DNA of 64,000 bases from DAIDKA01 sp036267975 (lineage in GTDB: Bacteria > Pseudomonadota > Gammaproteobacteria > Steroidobacterales > Steroidobacteraceae): positions 1-64,000 of the forward strand of contig DATAVA010000047.1 of NCBI GenBank assembly GCA_036267975.1, read 5' to 3'. The notes under the pieces are model-generated. The model was not told where the DNA came from, searched no databases, and saw nothing but the letters and a program-made list of their open reading frames with translations. This document shows, one piece after another, positions 46,501 to 53,254 of the stretch. The position numbers and the translations under genes were made by a program. Each line of letters starts with the position of its first letter. Positions within the stretch are counted from its first letter, which is position 1.

Positions 46501-46763
46501 GTGCGCCGATTGCACCCGGCGATGCGGGGTACGCCAGCACCAATCCGAACAGCATCAACAACAATTCGGTCGCTTCCGCGACCTATCTGAATCTTTCCGG
46601 CTCCTACGATCTCGGCTCGCACTTCACGGTGTTCGCGACGATCAACAATCTGCTTAATAAGAATCCGCCGCTCGCGCCGGGCGGCAACGGGTATCCGACG
46701 AACCCGGTGTACTTCGATACCTACGGTCTTACTTGGAAGGTCGGATTCCGCGCGAAGTTCTGA
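43566..46763 (+). CDS. TonB-dependent outer-membrane receptor
   Basis: 1065 residues. Signal peptide to ASA, then a short acidic linker and the plug start VEEVVVTGSRVARSTFTTPN. The plug shows NLRGLNPFFGTRTLTLIDTERVV and TGGASAVYGSDAVAGVVNIIL. The barrel ends with FDTYGLTWKVGFRAKF, whose terminal Phe is needed for insertion. It is of the large oar-like/CirA-like class common in environmental proteobacteria. No FecIR pair and no STN domain is present. Likely imports a large or aromatic substrate using TonB energy; the ligand is not known. GGAGGGG ribosome site at 43554. Confidence 0.93.
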   Translation: MIIHRSGIRSWGLKAVLQACLGTAVLAAVVSMPRIASAQDASQPQKDSSKDTTVEEVVVTGSRVARSTFTTPNPVTVLDAKDIENLGLTNVGEVLGELPQNSNFFAANNVGLGNFNVGAQLANLRGLNPFFGTRTLTLIDTERVVPTATGGGVDVTLIPSMLVARTEVVTGGASAVYGSDAVAGVVNIILDKKLNGFKGQADYGETSHHDGGDAHFSVGYGSDLGDRSHFIVGAEYQNSEDIGICSQVRDWCKGGSGLYTNTLYDGVPASATSPAIPPNGLPHYIIGPNATLANQSLTGVLTPCQVPLGVCIPTGPQYNFNSAGSAASPFNPGLYPDGAGVFGLSQGAGTTGVGAYDGTTLRPAVKRYTGLVDLDSKIGDNVNSFLQLSYAKSEAVNPVANGAIGPIALEVASGVFVPLSSYIAPDNAYLPAQFQPGGANALAPSIPIPPPLCSPAPSPCGNSVGGALLGFNMNAIDPARNQTENDVVRITGGLKGTISSTWTWDTYFEWGQNKNDQALFNNVVGTFLQFALDAVPQNPALPVSSGNPVVCRATDPTYYPTAYNAAAAGCSPLDLFGSNNASRAGLAYAFRTLVEYSTLKQEVVSGNVGGELFSGFGAGPVKASFGAEVRQDTAEVTHDLADQPFYDDYFLSYGLDYAGKISVEEGYGEVNVPVLKDIPLAKYLEFDGAVRETKNQNEDETAGSPNDGDAVSHVIPSWKLSSIWDLTDWLRIRGTRSRDVRAAGFRELYESYAVSAGGPFGTIVNPANQQSEVITALTGGNINLQPEKADTTTVGFVFAPKSGPLERFQFSADWYRIVLNDPITGPPFGLGVQNIVNLCYAGQQAFCDRITFGTPGNFGSITTINNTAVNLGSFETRGVDFETSYSLPLPELNDHLNGNLNFRLLTSLLYNMTIDAGLGAAPVDYAGQSGPTAAFGGFNTSPRWQSNFFMTYANGPLAATLQVRYIGSGSYEAITAFGGAPIAPGDAGYASTNPNSINNNSVASATYLNLSGSYDLGSHFTVFATINNLLNKNPPLAPGGNGYPTNPVYFDTYGLTWKVGFRAKF

Positions 46764-46771
46764 GTAGTGGA

Positions 46772-46801
46772 CCCAGGCCAGGCCGTCCGGCCTGGCCTGG
46801 G
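46772..46801 (+). terminator. 13-bp perfect hairpin after TonB receptor
   Basis: CCCAGGCCAGGCC (46772-46784) pairs with GGCCTGGCCTGGG (46789-46801), loop GTCC. This starts nine bases after the receptor stop. Very stable, but without a U-run, so either a Rho-independent terminator with a poor tail or an mRNA-stabilising stem. Confidence 0.55.
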
Positions 46802-46843
46802 GCGCGATCGGGCCGCTGCGGCCCCACAGATTGTGTTTGCAAA

Positions 46844-46864
46844 GCGCCGGCGGTCAGCCGGCGC
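46844..46864 (-). terminator. Hairpin downstream of RcnB-like gene
   Basis: GCGCCGGC (46844-46851) and GCCGGCGC (46857-46864) pair perfectly around a five-base loop. Read on the minus strand it is followed by TTTGCAAAC. It lies 25 bases after the stop of the RcnB-like gene and probably ends its transcript. Confidence 0.45.
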
Positions 46865-46888
46865 ATGCGTTCAACGAATTGACCCGGT

Positions 46889-47200
46889 TCAGCGCCCGGC
46901 GACGGAGGCCGCCACCACTGAGGCGATCACGCCCGTGGCAATGGCAGCAAGAACGTAATTGCCGTCGACTTCGCGCCATTCGTAGCCGCGCGGCGGTGCA
47001 CGCAGATGGCGGGCCTTGTAGTCGACGTGCTCTCCGCGTCGCCAATCCTCGTCGCGCATCTTTGCGCCTTTCTTCCAATCGCCATGGTGGACGTACTGGT
47101 GACCGTCTTGATGGCCATCGTGTTCGTCAGCCATTGCTTGCGTGTTGGCCGTGACTACTGCCGTTGCGAGCAGCAGTGAAGCGATTAAGGCGTTTCTCAT
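46889..47200 (-). CDS. RcnB-family small periplasmic protein
   Basis: 103 residues, signal peptide ending at AMA. The mature N-terminus is His-rich (DEHDGHQDGHQYVHHGDW), followed by VDYKARHLRAPPRGYEWREV and DGNYVLAAIATGVIASVV, the RcnB core. E. coli RcnB tunes nickel/cobalt export through RcnA; many other members are only linked to envelope metal handling. No rcnA lies nearby. The His cluster fits metal binding. Function at this locus remains inferred. Confidence 0.82.
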   Translation of the reverse strand: MRNALIASLLLATAVVTANTQAMADEHDGHQDGHQYVHHGDWKKGAKMRDEDWRRGEHVDYKARHLRAPPRGYEWREVDGNYVLAAIATGVIASVVAASVAGR

Positions 47201-47642
47201 GGAGGCTCCTCGTGATATCAGTGGGGTGGTAGCGGCTGTGGGTATGCGTTCATCCCCTTCAAGAACATCTCCGGCTTCCCGCCGCAGCTGTGCATAGCCT
47301 TACGCAGATCTTAGGGCTGCTGCCTCGCTGGCGCTGTCAGGTAGCAGATGGTTACTTCCAGGCAATGAGAACCAGGCCGTGAGGGATATGTCTGACATGC
47401 GCACTATCACAGCAGCATTCCCCGGCACGACGCTTTCGAACAAATCAGTATTGATCAGTCACAGCTCGCGAGCGGCGCGCGCAAAAAAATATACAGGGCG
47501 CGAAGCGGTAGCCGTGCTGGGGTTGTCTTATCGGGTGAGCTTCCGTCTGTCTTTCTGGTATCGAACAGGCGAGCAGCCTGGGGGGCTGATCGGGGACTGG
47601 CGATTGTCGTAAGATGGCGCGAGGTTTGGAGGGGCGGCCAGA
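47201..47642. other. Divergent intergenic region, RcnB-like / dioxygenase
   Basis: 442 bases between outward-facing genes. I see no credible gene; a 77-codon frame (47379-47612) has biased composition and no family resemblance. The promoters of both neighbours should lie here. A GGAGGGG ribosome site precedes the dioxygenase ATG. Confidence 0.4.
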
Positions 47643-48563
47643 ATGATCATTGAGCGTGAAGACCAGGTGACCGAAGCGGTGTTGGGCGAGAGTCAGCGCA
47701 TTGAGGACCCGCGCCTCAAGCAGATCATCCAGTCGCTGATCAAGCATCTGCACGGATTTGCACGGGAAGTGCGGCTCACGGAAGAGGAATTCAATTCTGC
47801 GATCAATCTTGTGACGGCCCTGGGAAGGCTCACCACCGATAGCCACAACGAAACGCGCCTGATTGCGGGCTCTTTGGGACTATCGACGCTGGTGTGCATG
47901 ATGAACAATGCAGGGACAACGGCCAACCTGCTCGGCCCGTTCTGGCGCAAGGATGCTCCGCAGGTCGAGAACGGGGGCTCAATCGTGCGCTCGCCGACGC
48001 CTGGCGCCGCATTGTTTTTTACCGGGCACGTGGTCGACACGGAGCGTAGGCCGATCGTCGGCGCGCACGTGGACGTATGGCATGCTTCCACCAAGGGATT
48101 GTACGAGAATCAGGATCCAAGCCAGGCGGACTGGAATCTGCGCGGTCGGTTCACGACCGATGAGAAGGGCGCATTCAACTATCGCACCATCAAGCCCGCG
48201 GGCTACCCGGTGCCCGCCGGCGGTCCCACCGAGAAGCTGCTGAACTTGCAGCACCGTCATCCCTTTCGCCCCGCGCACCTTCACGCCCTCGTCTACAAGG
48301 AGGGCTTCAAGACCATTGCGGCCCAGGTGTACGCCGATGACGACGAGAATCTGGCATCCGATGCCCAGTTCGGCGTGACCACGAATGCGATCGGGCACTA
48401 TGTGCGGCACGAGAACGAGCCCGCGCCAGACGCTGATGTGCAGGGCGCCTGGTACAGCATGGCATACACCTTCGTCCTCCAGCGCGGCGCGTCCTGGCTG
48501 CCCACGCCACCGGTCTCGGCCAAGAGCAACGTGGCGGCGGCCATGATGACGGGGGCCGGATGA
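47643..48563 (+). CDS. Intradiol ring-cleavage dioxygenase, hydroxyquinol/catechol 1,2 type
   Basis: 306 residues. The N-terminal helical domain (about 20-110, AINLVTALGRLTTDSHNETRL) is the dimer-linking region of catechol/hydroxyquinol 1,2-dioxygenases. The non-haem Fe(III) ligands are Tyr154 (GLYENQD), Tyr188 (AGYPVP), His212 and His214 (RPAHLHAL), with the usual spacing. LGPFWRKDAP is a family segment. It opens catechol or hydroxyquinol to a muconate or maleylacetate. The next two genes are coupled and would act downstream. Substrate choice between catechol and hydroxyquinol is not certain; the helical-domain sequence leans to hydroxyquinol. Confidence 0.9.
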   Translation: MIIEREDQVTEAVLGESQRIEDPRLKQIIQSLIKHLHGFAREVRLTEEEFNSAINLVTALGRLTTDSHNETRLIAGSLGLSTLVCMMNNAGTTANLLGPFWRKDAPQVENGGSIVRSPTPGAALFFTGHVVDTERRPIVGAHVDVWHASTKGLYENQDPSQADWNLRGRFTTDEKGAFNYRTIKPAGYPVPAGGPTEKLLNLQHRHPFRPAHLHALVYKEGFKTIAAQVYADDDENLASDAQFGVTTNAIGHYVRHENEPAPDADVQGAWYSMAYTFVLQRGASWLPTPPVSAKSNVAAAMMTGAG

Positions 48564-49027
48564 TATCGGCCGGTGAGACCGCCGCCGGGTTGACCTGGGA
48601 GGTCATGGAATCCCGGATTCGATGCTATTTCGCCGATTGCAATTCAGGTGACATCGAGCGGGTGGCGGCCAACTTTGAACCGCATGGTGTCCATTATTTT
48701 CCGCCCGGCACCTATGAAGGACCATTCAGAGGCGCGCGCACGATCGGAGCGAACTGGAGTGCGGCGGTCAAGAACCTCGGGTCGTACTGGACCGTGGACC
48801 AGGTGTTGTGTGATCCACGCTCCCGGCGCGCCGTCATTGAGTGGACTCATTTCAAGCGTGTGCCGGCGATCGTGCTGCGTGGCGATGAGTGGTACGTATT
48901 CAGCCCCCGGGGACTCATTGAAGAGATTCGGGCATATTACGCCTCGCCGCAGGACCCCTCCTTGAAGCATCTCGAATTGGGTGGCTTCGATTATGCCGGC
49001 CGCGGCTATCCGCTCACGGCACCGTAA
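48560..49027 (+). CDS. NTF2-like (SnoaL/polyketide-cyclase-like) protein
   Basis: 155 residues. ESRIRCYFADCNSGDIERVA, HYFPPGTYEGPFRGARTIGANW, and EWTHFKRVPAIVLRGDEWYVF fit the alpha+beta cone fold used by SnoaL-like enzymes and ring-hydroxylating dioxygenase small subunits. ATGA overlap with the dioxygenase implies coupled translation. Possible roles are isomerase/lactonase or hydrolase on the ring-cleavage product; no catalytic residue is diagnostic. Confidence 0.75.
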   Translation: MISAGETAAGLTWEVMESRIRCYFADCNSGDIERVAANFEPHGVHYFPPGTYEGPFRGARTIGANWSAAVKNLGSYWTVDQVLCDPRSRRAVIEWTHFKRVPAIVLRGDEWYVFSPRGLIEEIRAYYASPQDPSLKHLELGGFDYAGRGYPLTAP

Positions 49028-49030
49028 TTC

Positions 49031-49858
49031 ATGGACCGTTCCGAAACGCGCCGCATTTTGCTCGACGGCGCTATCGTGGAGATGCAACGCCGCGGGAACA
49101 CGCTGATCGCCCCGGATGGTCGGCAGATTGAATGCGATCATGCCGTGCATCTACCTCCGGTTGAACCCAGCAAGATCATCTGTGCGCACCTGAACTACCG
49201 CAACCGGGTGGAGGAGTTGAAGACCAGCGCCGGTCCGGCGCCGAACTATTTCTACAAGCCGCCCTCGTGCCTGGTTGGGCATCGCAGTGCCGTCATCCGC
49301 CCGCGGGGCTGTCGATTTCTGAACTATGAAGGCGAAGTGGCGATCGTGGTCGGTCGCACCGCCCGCAACATCCGTCGGGCCGATGCGCAGGATTACATTG
49401 CGGGCTATACCTTGGCGAACGATTACGCGCTGCATGACTTTCGTGATGCGGATCGAGGCTCCATGGTCAGGGTCAAGGGCGCGGACACGCTGGGATTGGT
49501 CGGGCCCGGCCTGGTGCGAGGCTGGCGGCCGGCCGGACAAATGATCCGCACATACGTGAACGGTGACGTCGTTCAGGAGTCGAGCCTGGACGGAATGATT
49601 TGGGATATGAGCTATCTGCTCACCGATCTTGCCCGAATGATGACGCTCATCCCTGGCGATCTGATCATGACGGGCACGCCCGCGAATTCACGACCCGTCA
49701 GTCCCGGCGATTTCATCGTGGTGGAGGTTGAAGGTCTCGGCCGTCTTGAGAATACGATTGTCGAAGGCGAATCGCTCGTCTCGGACGAGGCGGGCTGGCC
49801 CCCGAGCGCGTCTGAAAAGGTACTGGGTGTCGCTTTGGGTGAGAAGTTAAGAGAATAG
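49031..49858 (+). CDS. Fumarylacetoacetate hydrolase-family protein
   Basis: 275 residues. After an N-terminal adaptor domain come NYEGEVAIVVGRTARN, GYTLANDYALHDFR (the metal/catalytic segment), KGADTLGLVGPGLV and LIMTGTPANSRPVSPGDFIVVEVEGLG. E in NYEGE, D in NDYA and the conserved Lys/Thr in KGADT match FAH-type metal binding. Members hydrolyse C-C bonds or decarboxylate/isomerise oxo-acids from aromatic catabolism. It follows the SnoaL-like gene by three bases in the dioxygenase operon. Confidence 0.88.
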   Translation: MDRSETRRILLDGAIVEMQRRGNTLIAPDGRQIECDHAVHLPPVEPSKIICAHLNYRNRVEELKTSAGPAPNYFYKPPSCLVGHRSAVIRPRGCRFLNYEGEVAIVVGRTARNIRRADAQDYIAGYTLANDYALHDFRDADRGSMVRVKGADTLGLVGPGLVRGWRPAGQMIRTYVNGDVVQESSLDGMIWDMSYLLTDLARMMTLIPGDLIMTGTPANSRPVSPGDFIVVEVEGLGRLENTIVEGESLVSDEAGWPPSASEKVLGVALGEKLRE

Positions 49859-49991
49859 GGGAGGACATGTGCCGTGGGGTCCGACGGCGCAGTCGCGAGG
49901 CATCAATGCAGCGTGACGCTGCACTGCCTGAGCATTTCGGACGCCGCGCTTGGATTGTCCTCAACGCTGCGTATGGGGTTGCGGCAATGCG

Positions 49992-50147
49992 CTAGTGAAA
50001 GTGCAGATTGCCCGTGCCAAACAAGCCGACAAGACCCACGATGATCAGATACAGCGCCACGATGTAGTTCAGCAGCTTGGGTGCCACCAGAATCAGAATG
50101 CCGGCGATGAGCGCCGCCAGGGGACCGATTGATAGGTGCAGGTTCAT
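49992..50147 (-). CDS. DUF3096-family small membrane protein
   Basis: 51 residues. GGAG eight bases before the ATG. MNLHLSIGPLAALIAGILILVAPKLLNYIVALYLIIVGLVGLFG is nearly all hydrophobic with two helices, the pattern of DUF3096. Function unknown; probably a small inner-membrane protein. Isolated between the FAH-family operon and an MFS gene, both facing it. A longer frame extends upstream but has no start signal as good as this one. Confidence 0.82.
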   Translation of the reverse strand: MNLHLSIGPLAALIAGILILVAPKLLNYIVALYLIIVGLVGLFGTGNLHFH

Positions 50148-50227
50148 GTCAGCTTCTCCGTATGACGAGCCGTCTAGGGTACACCTAAGACCCATCGATG
50201 TTGTCTCGACCGAGCACGCCGCAGTCC

Positions 50228-51634
50228 TTATGAAGCAATCTGCTCCAACGACAGCGCTCGGGTGCGCGGGCCGAAAACGCCGATGCACACGCACACCACG
50301 CCCATGCTGGCGGCGATGAAGGTAAATACACCGCCCCTGCCGAACTGCCCGAGCACGAATCCGATCATCAAACTCGTGAACACGGTCGACAGGCGACTCC
50401 ACGCATAGACAAAGCCCACCGCGCGAGCCCTGACCCGGGTGGGATACAGCTCGCTCTGGTAGGCATGATAAGCGTACGAGAGCAGGTTGTTGCACAGTGT
50501 GATCAGTATGCCGCAGAGGATCAGTTGCAATGCGCCGTGTTGCCGCACGAACAGCAGCCCGGTGACGGCGGTGCCCACGGCGGCGGCGACGATCTGCCAC
50601 TTGCGCTCGAAGCGGTCGGCGAACAGTACACAAAGCAGCGGTCCTGCCGGATAGGCAAGGGCAATCGCCACTGCATAGTTCAGGCTCTGCACGACACTGG
50701 CGCCCCCTGACTCGATCAGCTTGGGCACCCAGTTGCCGAAGCCATAGAATCCTACGGTCTGGAAAAAGTTGAACACCGACAGCATCACGGTGATGCCGAG
50801 CAGCGGGCGGCGGAAGATTTCGGCGAGCCGGCCCGGGGCGACGGAAACGGGCGGATTACTCTCGAGCGGTTCCGCGCTGTTCGAGTTGATGCCGCTGCGG
50901 CGTTCCAGATCTCGAACCACCGCCCAGGCTTCCCGCGCGCGACCCTGCTGCAGCAGCCAGCGCGGGGATTCGGGTAGGCCGCGGCGCAGCTGCCACACGC
51001 ACAGCGCGCCGCTGGCGCCGATCAGCACGACCCAGCGCCAGCCCTCAAGCCCGAGCGGATGGGTGTTGAGCAGTAGCGCGCACAGCAGTGCGACGATTGG
51101 CACGGCCGTAAACTGAATGGCCTGATTGAACGCGAACGCGCGGCCGCGCACTCGCCGCGGCAGCAGCTCCGCCAGGTAGGTGTCTATCGTCACCAGCTCG
51201 ACGCCGATGCCGATGCCCGCCATGAATCGCCATAGGTCAATTCCCGCAGCGGTGTTCTGCAGCGCCATCAGGAACGTCATCGCCGAGTACCACAGCAGCG
51301 ATGTGGTGAAGATCGTGCGCCGCCCGTAGCGGTCCGCGACCTGGCTGAAGGCGATTGTGCCGATGAACAGACCGGCGAAGGTGACCGCCGCAAATCCGGC
51401 CTGATCCGAAAGGCCCAGCAATATCCCTCGGGCGTGGAAGATTCCGGCGCGCTCGAGGCCCGGCGAGAGGTAGGCGGTGAGGAACAGGTCACAGAACTCG
51501 AAGCAGCCGCCCAAGGACAAAAGTGCCACCAGGCGCCAGGTGCCTGCGCGACCGGTGAGTGCATCGAGTCGTTCGCCCAAGCTGCGGGGCACGGAATTGC
51601 CGGCAGGGATTGGATCGGCTTGGGCAGTGTCCAT
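50228..51634 (-). CDS. MFS transporter, sugar-porter/aromatic-acid type
   Basis: 468 residues with twelve helices. It contains QVADRYGRRTIFTTSLLWYS (loop 2-3), FMAGIGIGVELVTIDTYLAELLPRRVRGRA (the PxxxRG(R/K) motif after helix 5) and VLFADRFERKWQIV in the second half. The long periplasmic N-terminal loop and GGCFEFCDLFLTAYLSPGLE place it near AAHS/NiaP-type carriers of aromatic acids. Likely imports an aromatic or similar acid for the dioxygenase operon; this is inference. It lies downstream of another MFS gene on the same strand, 49 bases apart, forming an operon. Confidence 0.85.
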   Translation of the reverse strand: MDTAQADPIPAGNSVPRSLGERLDALTGRAGTWRLVALLSLGGCFEFCDLFLTAYLSPGLERAGIFHARGILLGLSDQAGFAAVTFAGLFIGTIAFSQVADRYGRRTIFTTSLLWYSAMTFLMALQNTAAGIDLWRFMAGIGIGVELVTIDTYLAELLPRRVRGRAFAFNQAIQFTAVPIVALLCALLLNTHPLGLEGWRWVVLIGASGALCVWQLRRGLPESPRWLLQQGRAREAWAVVRDLERRSGINSNSAEPLESNPPVSVAPGRLAEIFRRPLLGITVMLSVFNFFQTVGFYGFGNWVPKLIESGGASVVQSLNYAVAIALAYPAGPLLCVLFADRFERKWQIVAAAVGTAVTGLLFVRQHGALQLILCGILITLCNNLLSYAYHAYQSELYPTRVRARAVGFVYAWSRLSTVFTSLMIGFVLGQFGRGGVFTFIAASMGVVCVCIGVFGPRTRALSLEQIAS

Positions 51635-51683
51635 AAGCGCAGGCCGTCTCCGAGCGAGTATCGACCGGGGCCGTTGGGCCCCG

Positions 51684-52928
51684 TCAGACGGCCTGGGCCA
51701 GCAGTTCGGGGACCAGCTTGGGGGCGGTTTCGCGCAGGCCCAGCGTCACCACGATGGTCAGCACGGCGAAACCGGTCAGCAGCCATGGAAGGATGCCGAG
51801 GCCCGCCTTGTCCGCGGCCCAACCGATCACCACCGGCATCGCCCCTGCACCCAGCATCTCGCCGAACGCGGCGTTGAACCCCATCGCGGTTGCCTTCAGA
51901 TGCACCGGAGCGGATTCCCCCGGAATGACGTTCATGATCAGAATGGCGGCCCCGGCAGAACCGCCTGCCAGAATGCTGCCGGCAAAGACCAGTGGCAACA
52001 CCCCGCCGCTGAACGCAAGCACGAGCCAGCCGAGCCCGGTGACCATGAAACTGCCGATGATCGTCGGCTTGCGTCCGAAATGGTCGGACAGCATCGGTCC
52101 AATGAAGCCGAAGGCGACCAATGCGGCCCCCTGGGCCGTGACCACCACACCCATCATTGGGTTGCTCAGGCCCAGCACTCTCACCAGATAGAGTGGCAGG
52201 AAGCCGGTGACGCCAACATAGACGGTCATGTTGAGCGCGGCCAAGGCCATCGTGAAGCGGATGTTACGCAGCCTCACCAGCGGGATGATGCTGCCCTTGG
52301 GCACGTCAGCCGCGGGAGCATGCTTACGATTGCGGACGAGCCACCACATCAGAAGCGCCATGACCAGGCCCGGTCCGCCTGCAATCCAGAACGCGTGCCG
52401 CCACCCCCACAGTGTACCGATGCCGACGATCACCAGGGGTCCCAGCAGCGGTATGGCGAAAAGCCCGATGGTCGAGAGCATGCCGATCGCCAGTCCGCGA
52501 CGCTCCGGAGCGACCTCGCTGGTGACGATATGAGTGCTGATCGGCGGCAACCCGCCTTCGGCTATGCCCATCAGGGCGCGTGCTGCGAGCAGCGTCAGGA
52601 AACCGACCGCCAGCCCCGAGCTGATGGAGGCGATCGAGAAAATCACCGTGCCTGCGACGAGCAGTAGTTTGCTGCGGCCGGTCAGGTCGGCGGCCCTGGC
52701 GAGTCCGAAGCTCGACAGCGCCCAGGTGGCCGCAAGGATACCGGTGATCATCCCAACCTGGGTATTGCTGAGGGAGAATTCCGGCTGGACCATCGGCGCG
52801 AGCAGCCCGAAGGCGCTCCGGTCGAGGAACACGATACCCATGTTCACACCGAGCAGGCCGACGAGCATCGTCTGATAGGCAGAACTCTTCTGTGCGCCGG
52901 ATGTGCGCGCGGCTGCAATCGACGTCAT
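51684..52928 (-). CDS. MFS transporter, ACS-like
   Basis: 414 residues from the ATG giving MTSIAAARTSGAQ; a GGGGGA site lies ten bases upstream. Twelve helices. NMGIVFLDRSAFGLLAPMVQPEFSLSNTQVG is the helix-1 region common in ACS (anion:cation symporter) carriers, with LARAADLTGRSKLLLVAG for loop 2-3 and SDHFGRKPTIIG in the second half. Substrate unknown; organic anions are usual. It shares a promoter region (188 bases) with the TIR-remnant gene on the other strand, the edge of the accessory island. Confidence 0.86.
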   Translation of the reverse strand: MTSIAAARTSGAQKSSAYQTMLVGLLGVNMGIVFLDRSAFGLLAPMVQPEFSLSNTQVGMITGILAATWALSSFGLARAADLTGRSKLLLVAGTVIFSIASISSGLAVGFLTLLAARALMGIAEGGLPPISTHIVTSEVAPERRGLAIGMLSTIGLFAIPLLGPLVIVGIGTLWGWRHAFWIAGGPGLVMALLMWWLVRNRKHAPAADVPKGSIIPLVRLRNIRFTMALAALNMTVYVGVTGFLPLYLVRVLGLSNPMMGVVVTAQGAALVAFGFIGPMLSDHFGRKPTIIGSFMVTGLGWLVLAFSGGVLPLVFAGSILAGGSAGAAILIMNVIPGESAPVHLKATAMGFNAAFGEMLGAGAMPVVIGWAADKAGLGILPWLLTGFAVLTIVVTLGLRETAPKLVPELLAQAV

Positions 52929-53116
52929 TTTTGTTATCCCCCGGACGAGACGGCGCGACTCGGCTAGTGGGCCGATACTAGCGGTGTTGACCAGGCACGT
53001 ACATGCTGCGCCGCAGGAGGATCTTGGCTCCGCACGCTTAGAGCTGATTTTATCGCCGGAACCTGCCGGTCGACCTCGAGTCTCCGATGCAGATAAACTG
53101 CGTGCGCATATCAAGG

Positions 53117-53254
53117 ATGAGGTCGCACTTGCCCGACATATTTCTGTCCGACGACCGCGACGACCAGGCGACCGCCCAGCGGTTTGCCGAGGGTTTTGAA
53201 CCGGAGGGCTTCAATGTGTGGGTGGCCGCGCCGCGGACACCGCCAGTGACATGA
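53117..53254 (+). pseudogene. TIR-domain N-terminal fragment
   Basis: 45 codons from an ATG with AAGG directly before it: LPDIFLSDDRDDQATAQRFA then EGFEPEGFNVWVAAP. This is the first strand, loop and helix of a bacterial TIR domain (usual pattern DIFISY-x-xDD-RA...L...G..VWWD), but the conserved Tyr of SY is Asp. The frame ends after about 38 TIR residues, so the NAD-binding Ser and catalytic Glu are lost. Its TGA overlaps the ATG of the SLOG/membrane gene. Either a remnant with a large internal deletion, or a leader peptide that lost its rest. Nothing further of the TIR domain is found downstream. Confidence 0.62.

Noticed and set aside
47379..47612. 77-codon plus-strand frame before the dioxygenase
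   Set aside because: Arg/Ser-rich composition, no ribosome site, no family resemblance; it lies in a divergent promoter region.
49992..50633. Long 213-codon version of the DUF3096 gene
   Set aside because: The added N-terminal part is Arg-rich antisense of the MFS gene; the family protein is about 51 residues.
52903..53199. 99-codon plus-strand frame upstream of the SLOG gene
   Set aside because: It is antisense to the MFS start and crosses the TIR fragment out of frame; codon pattern is poor.
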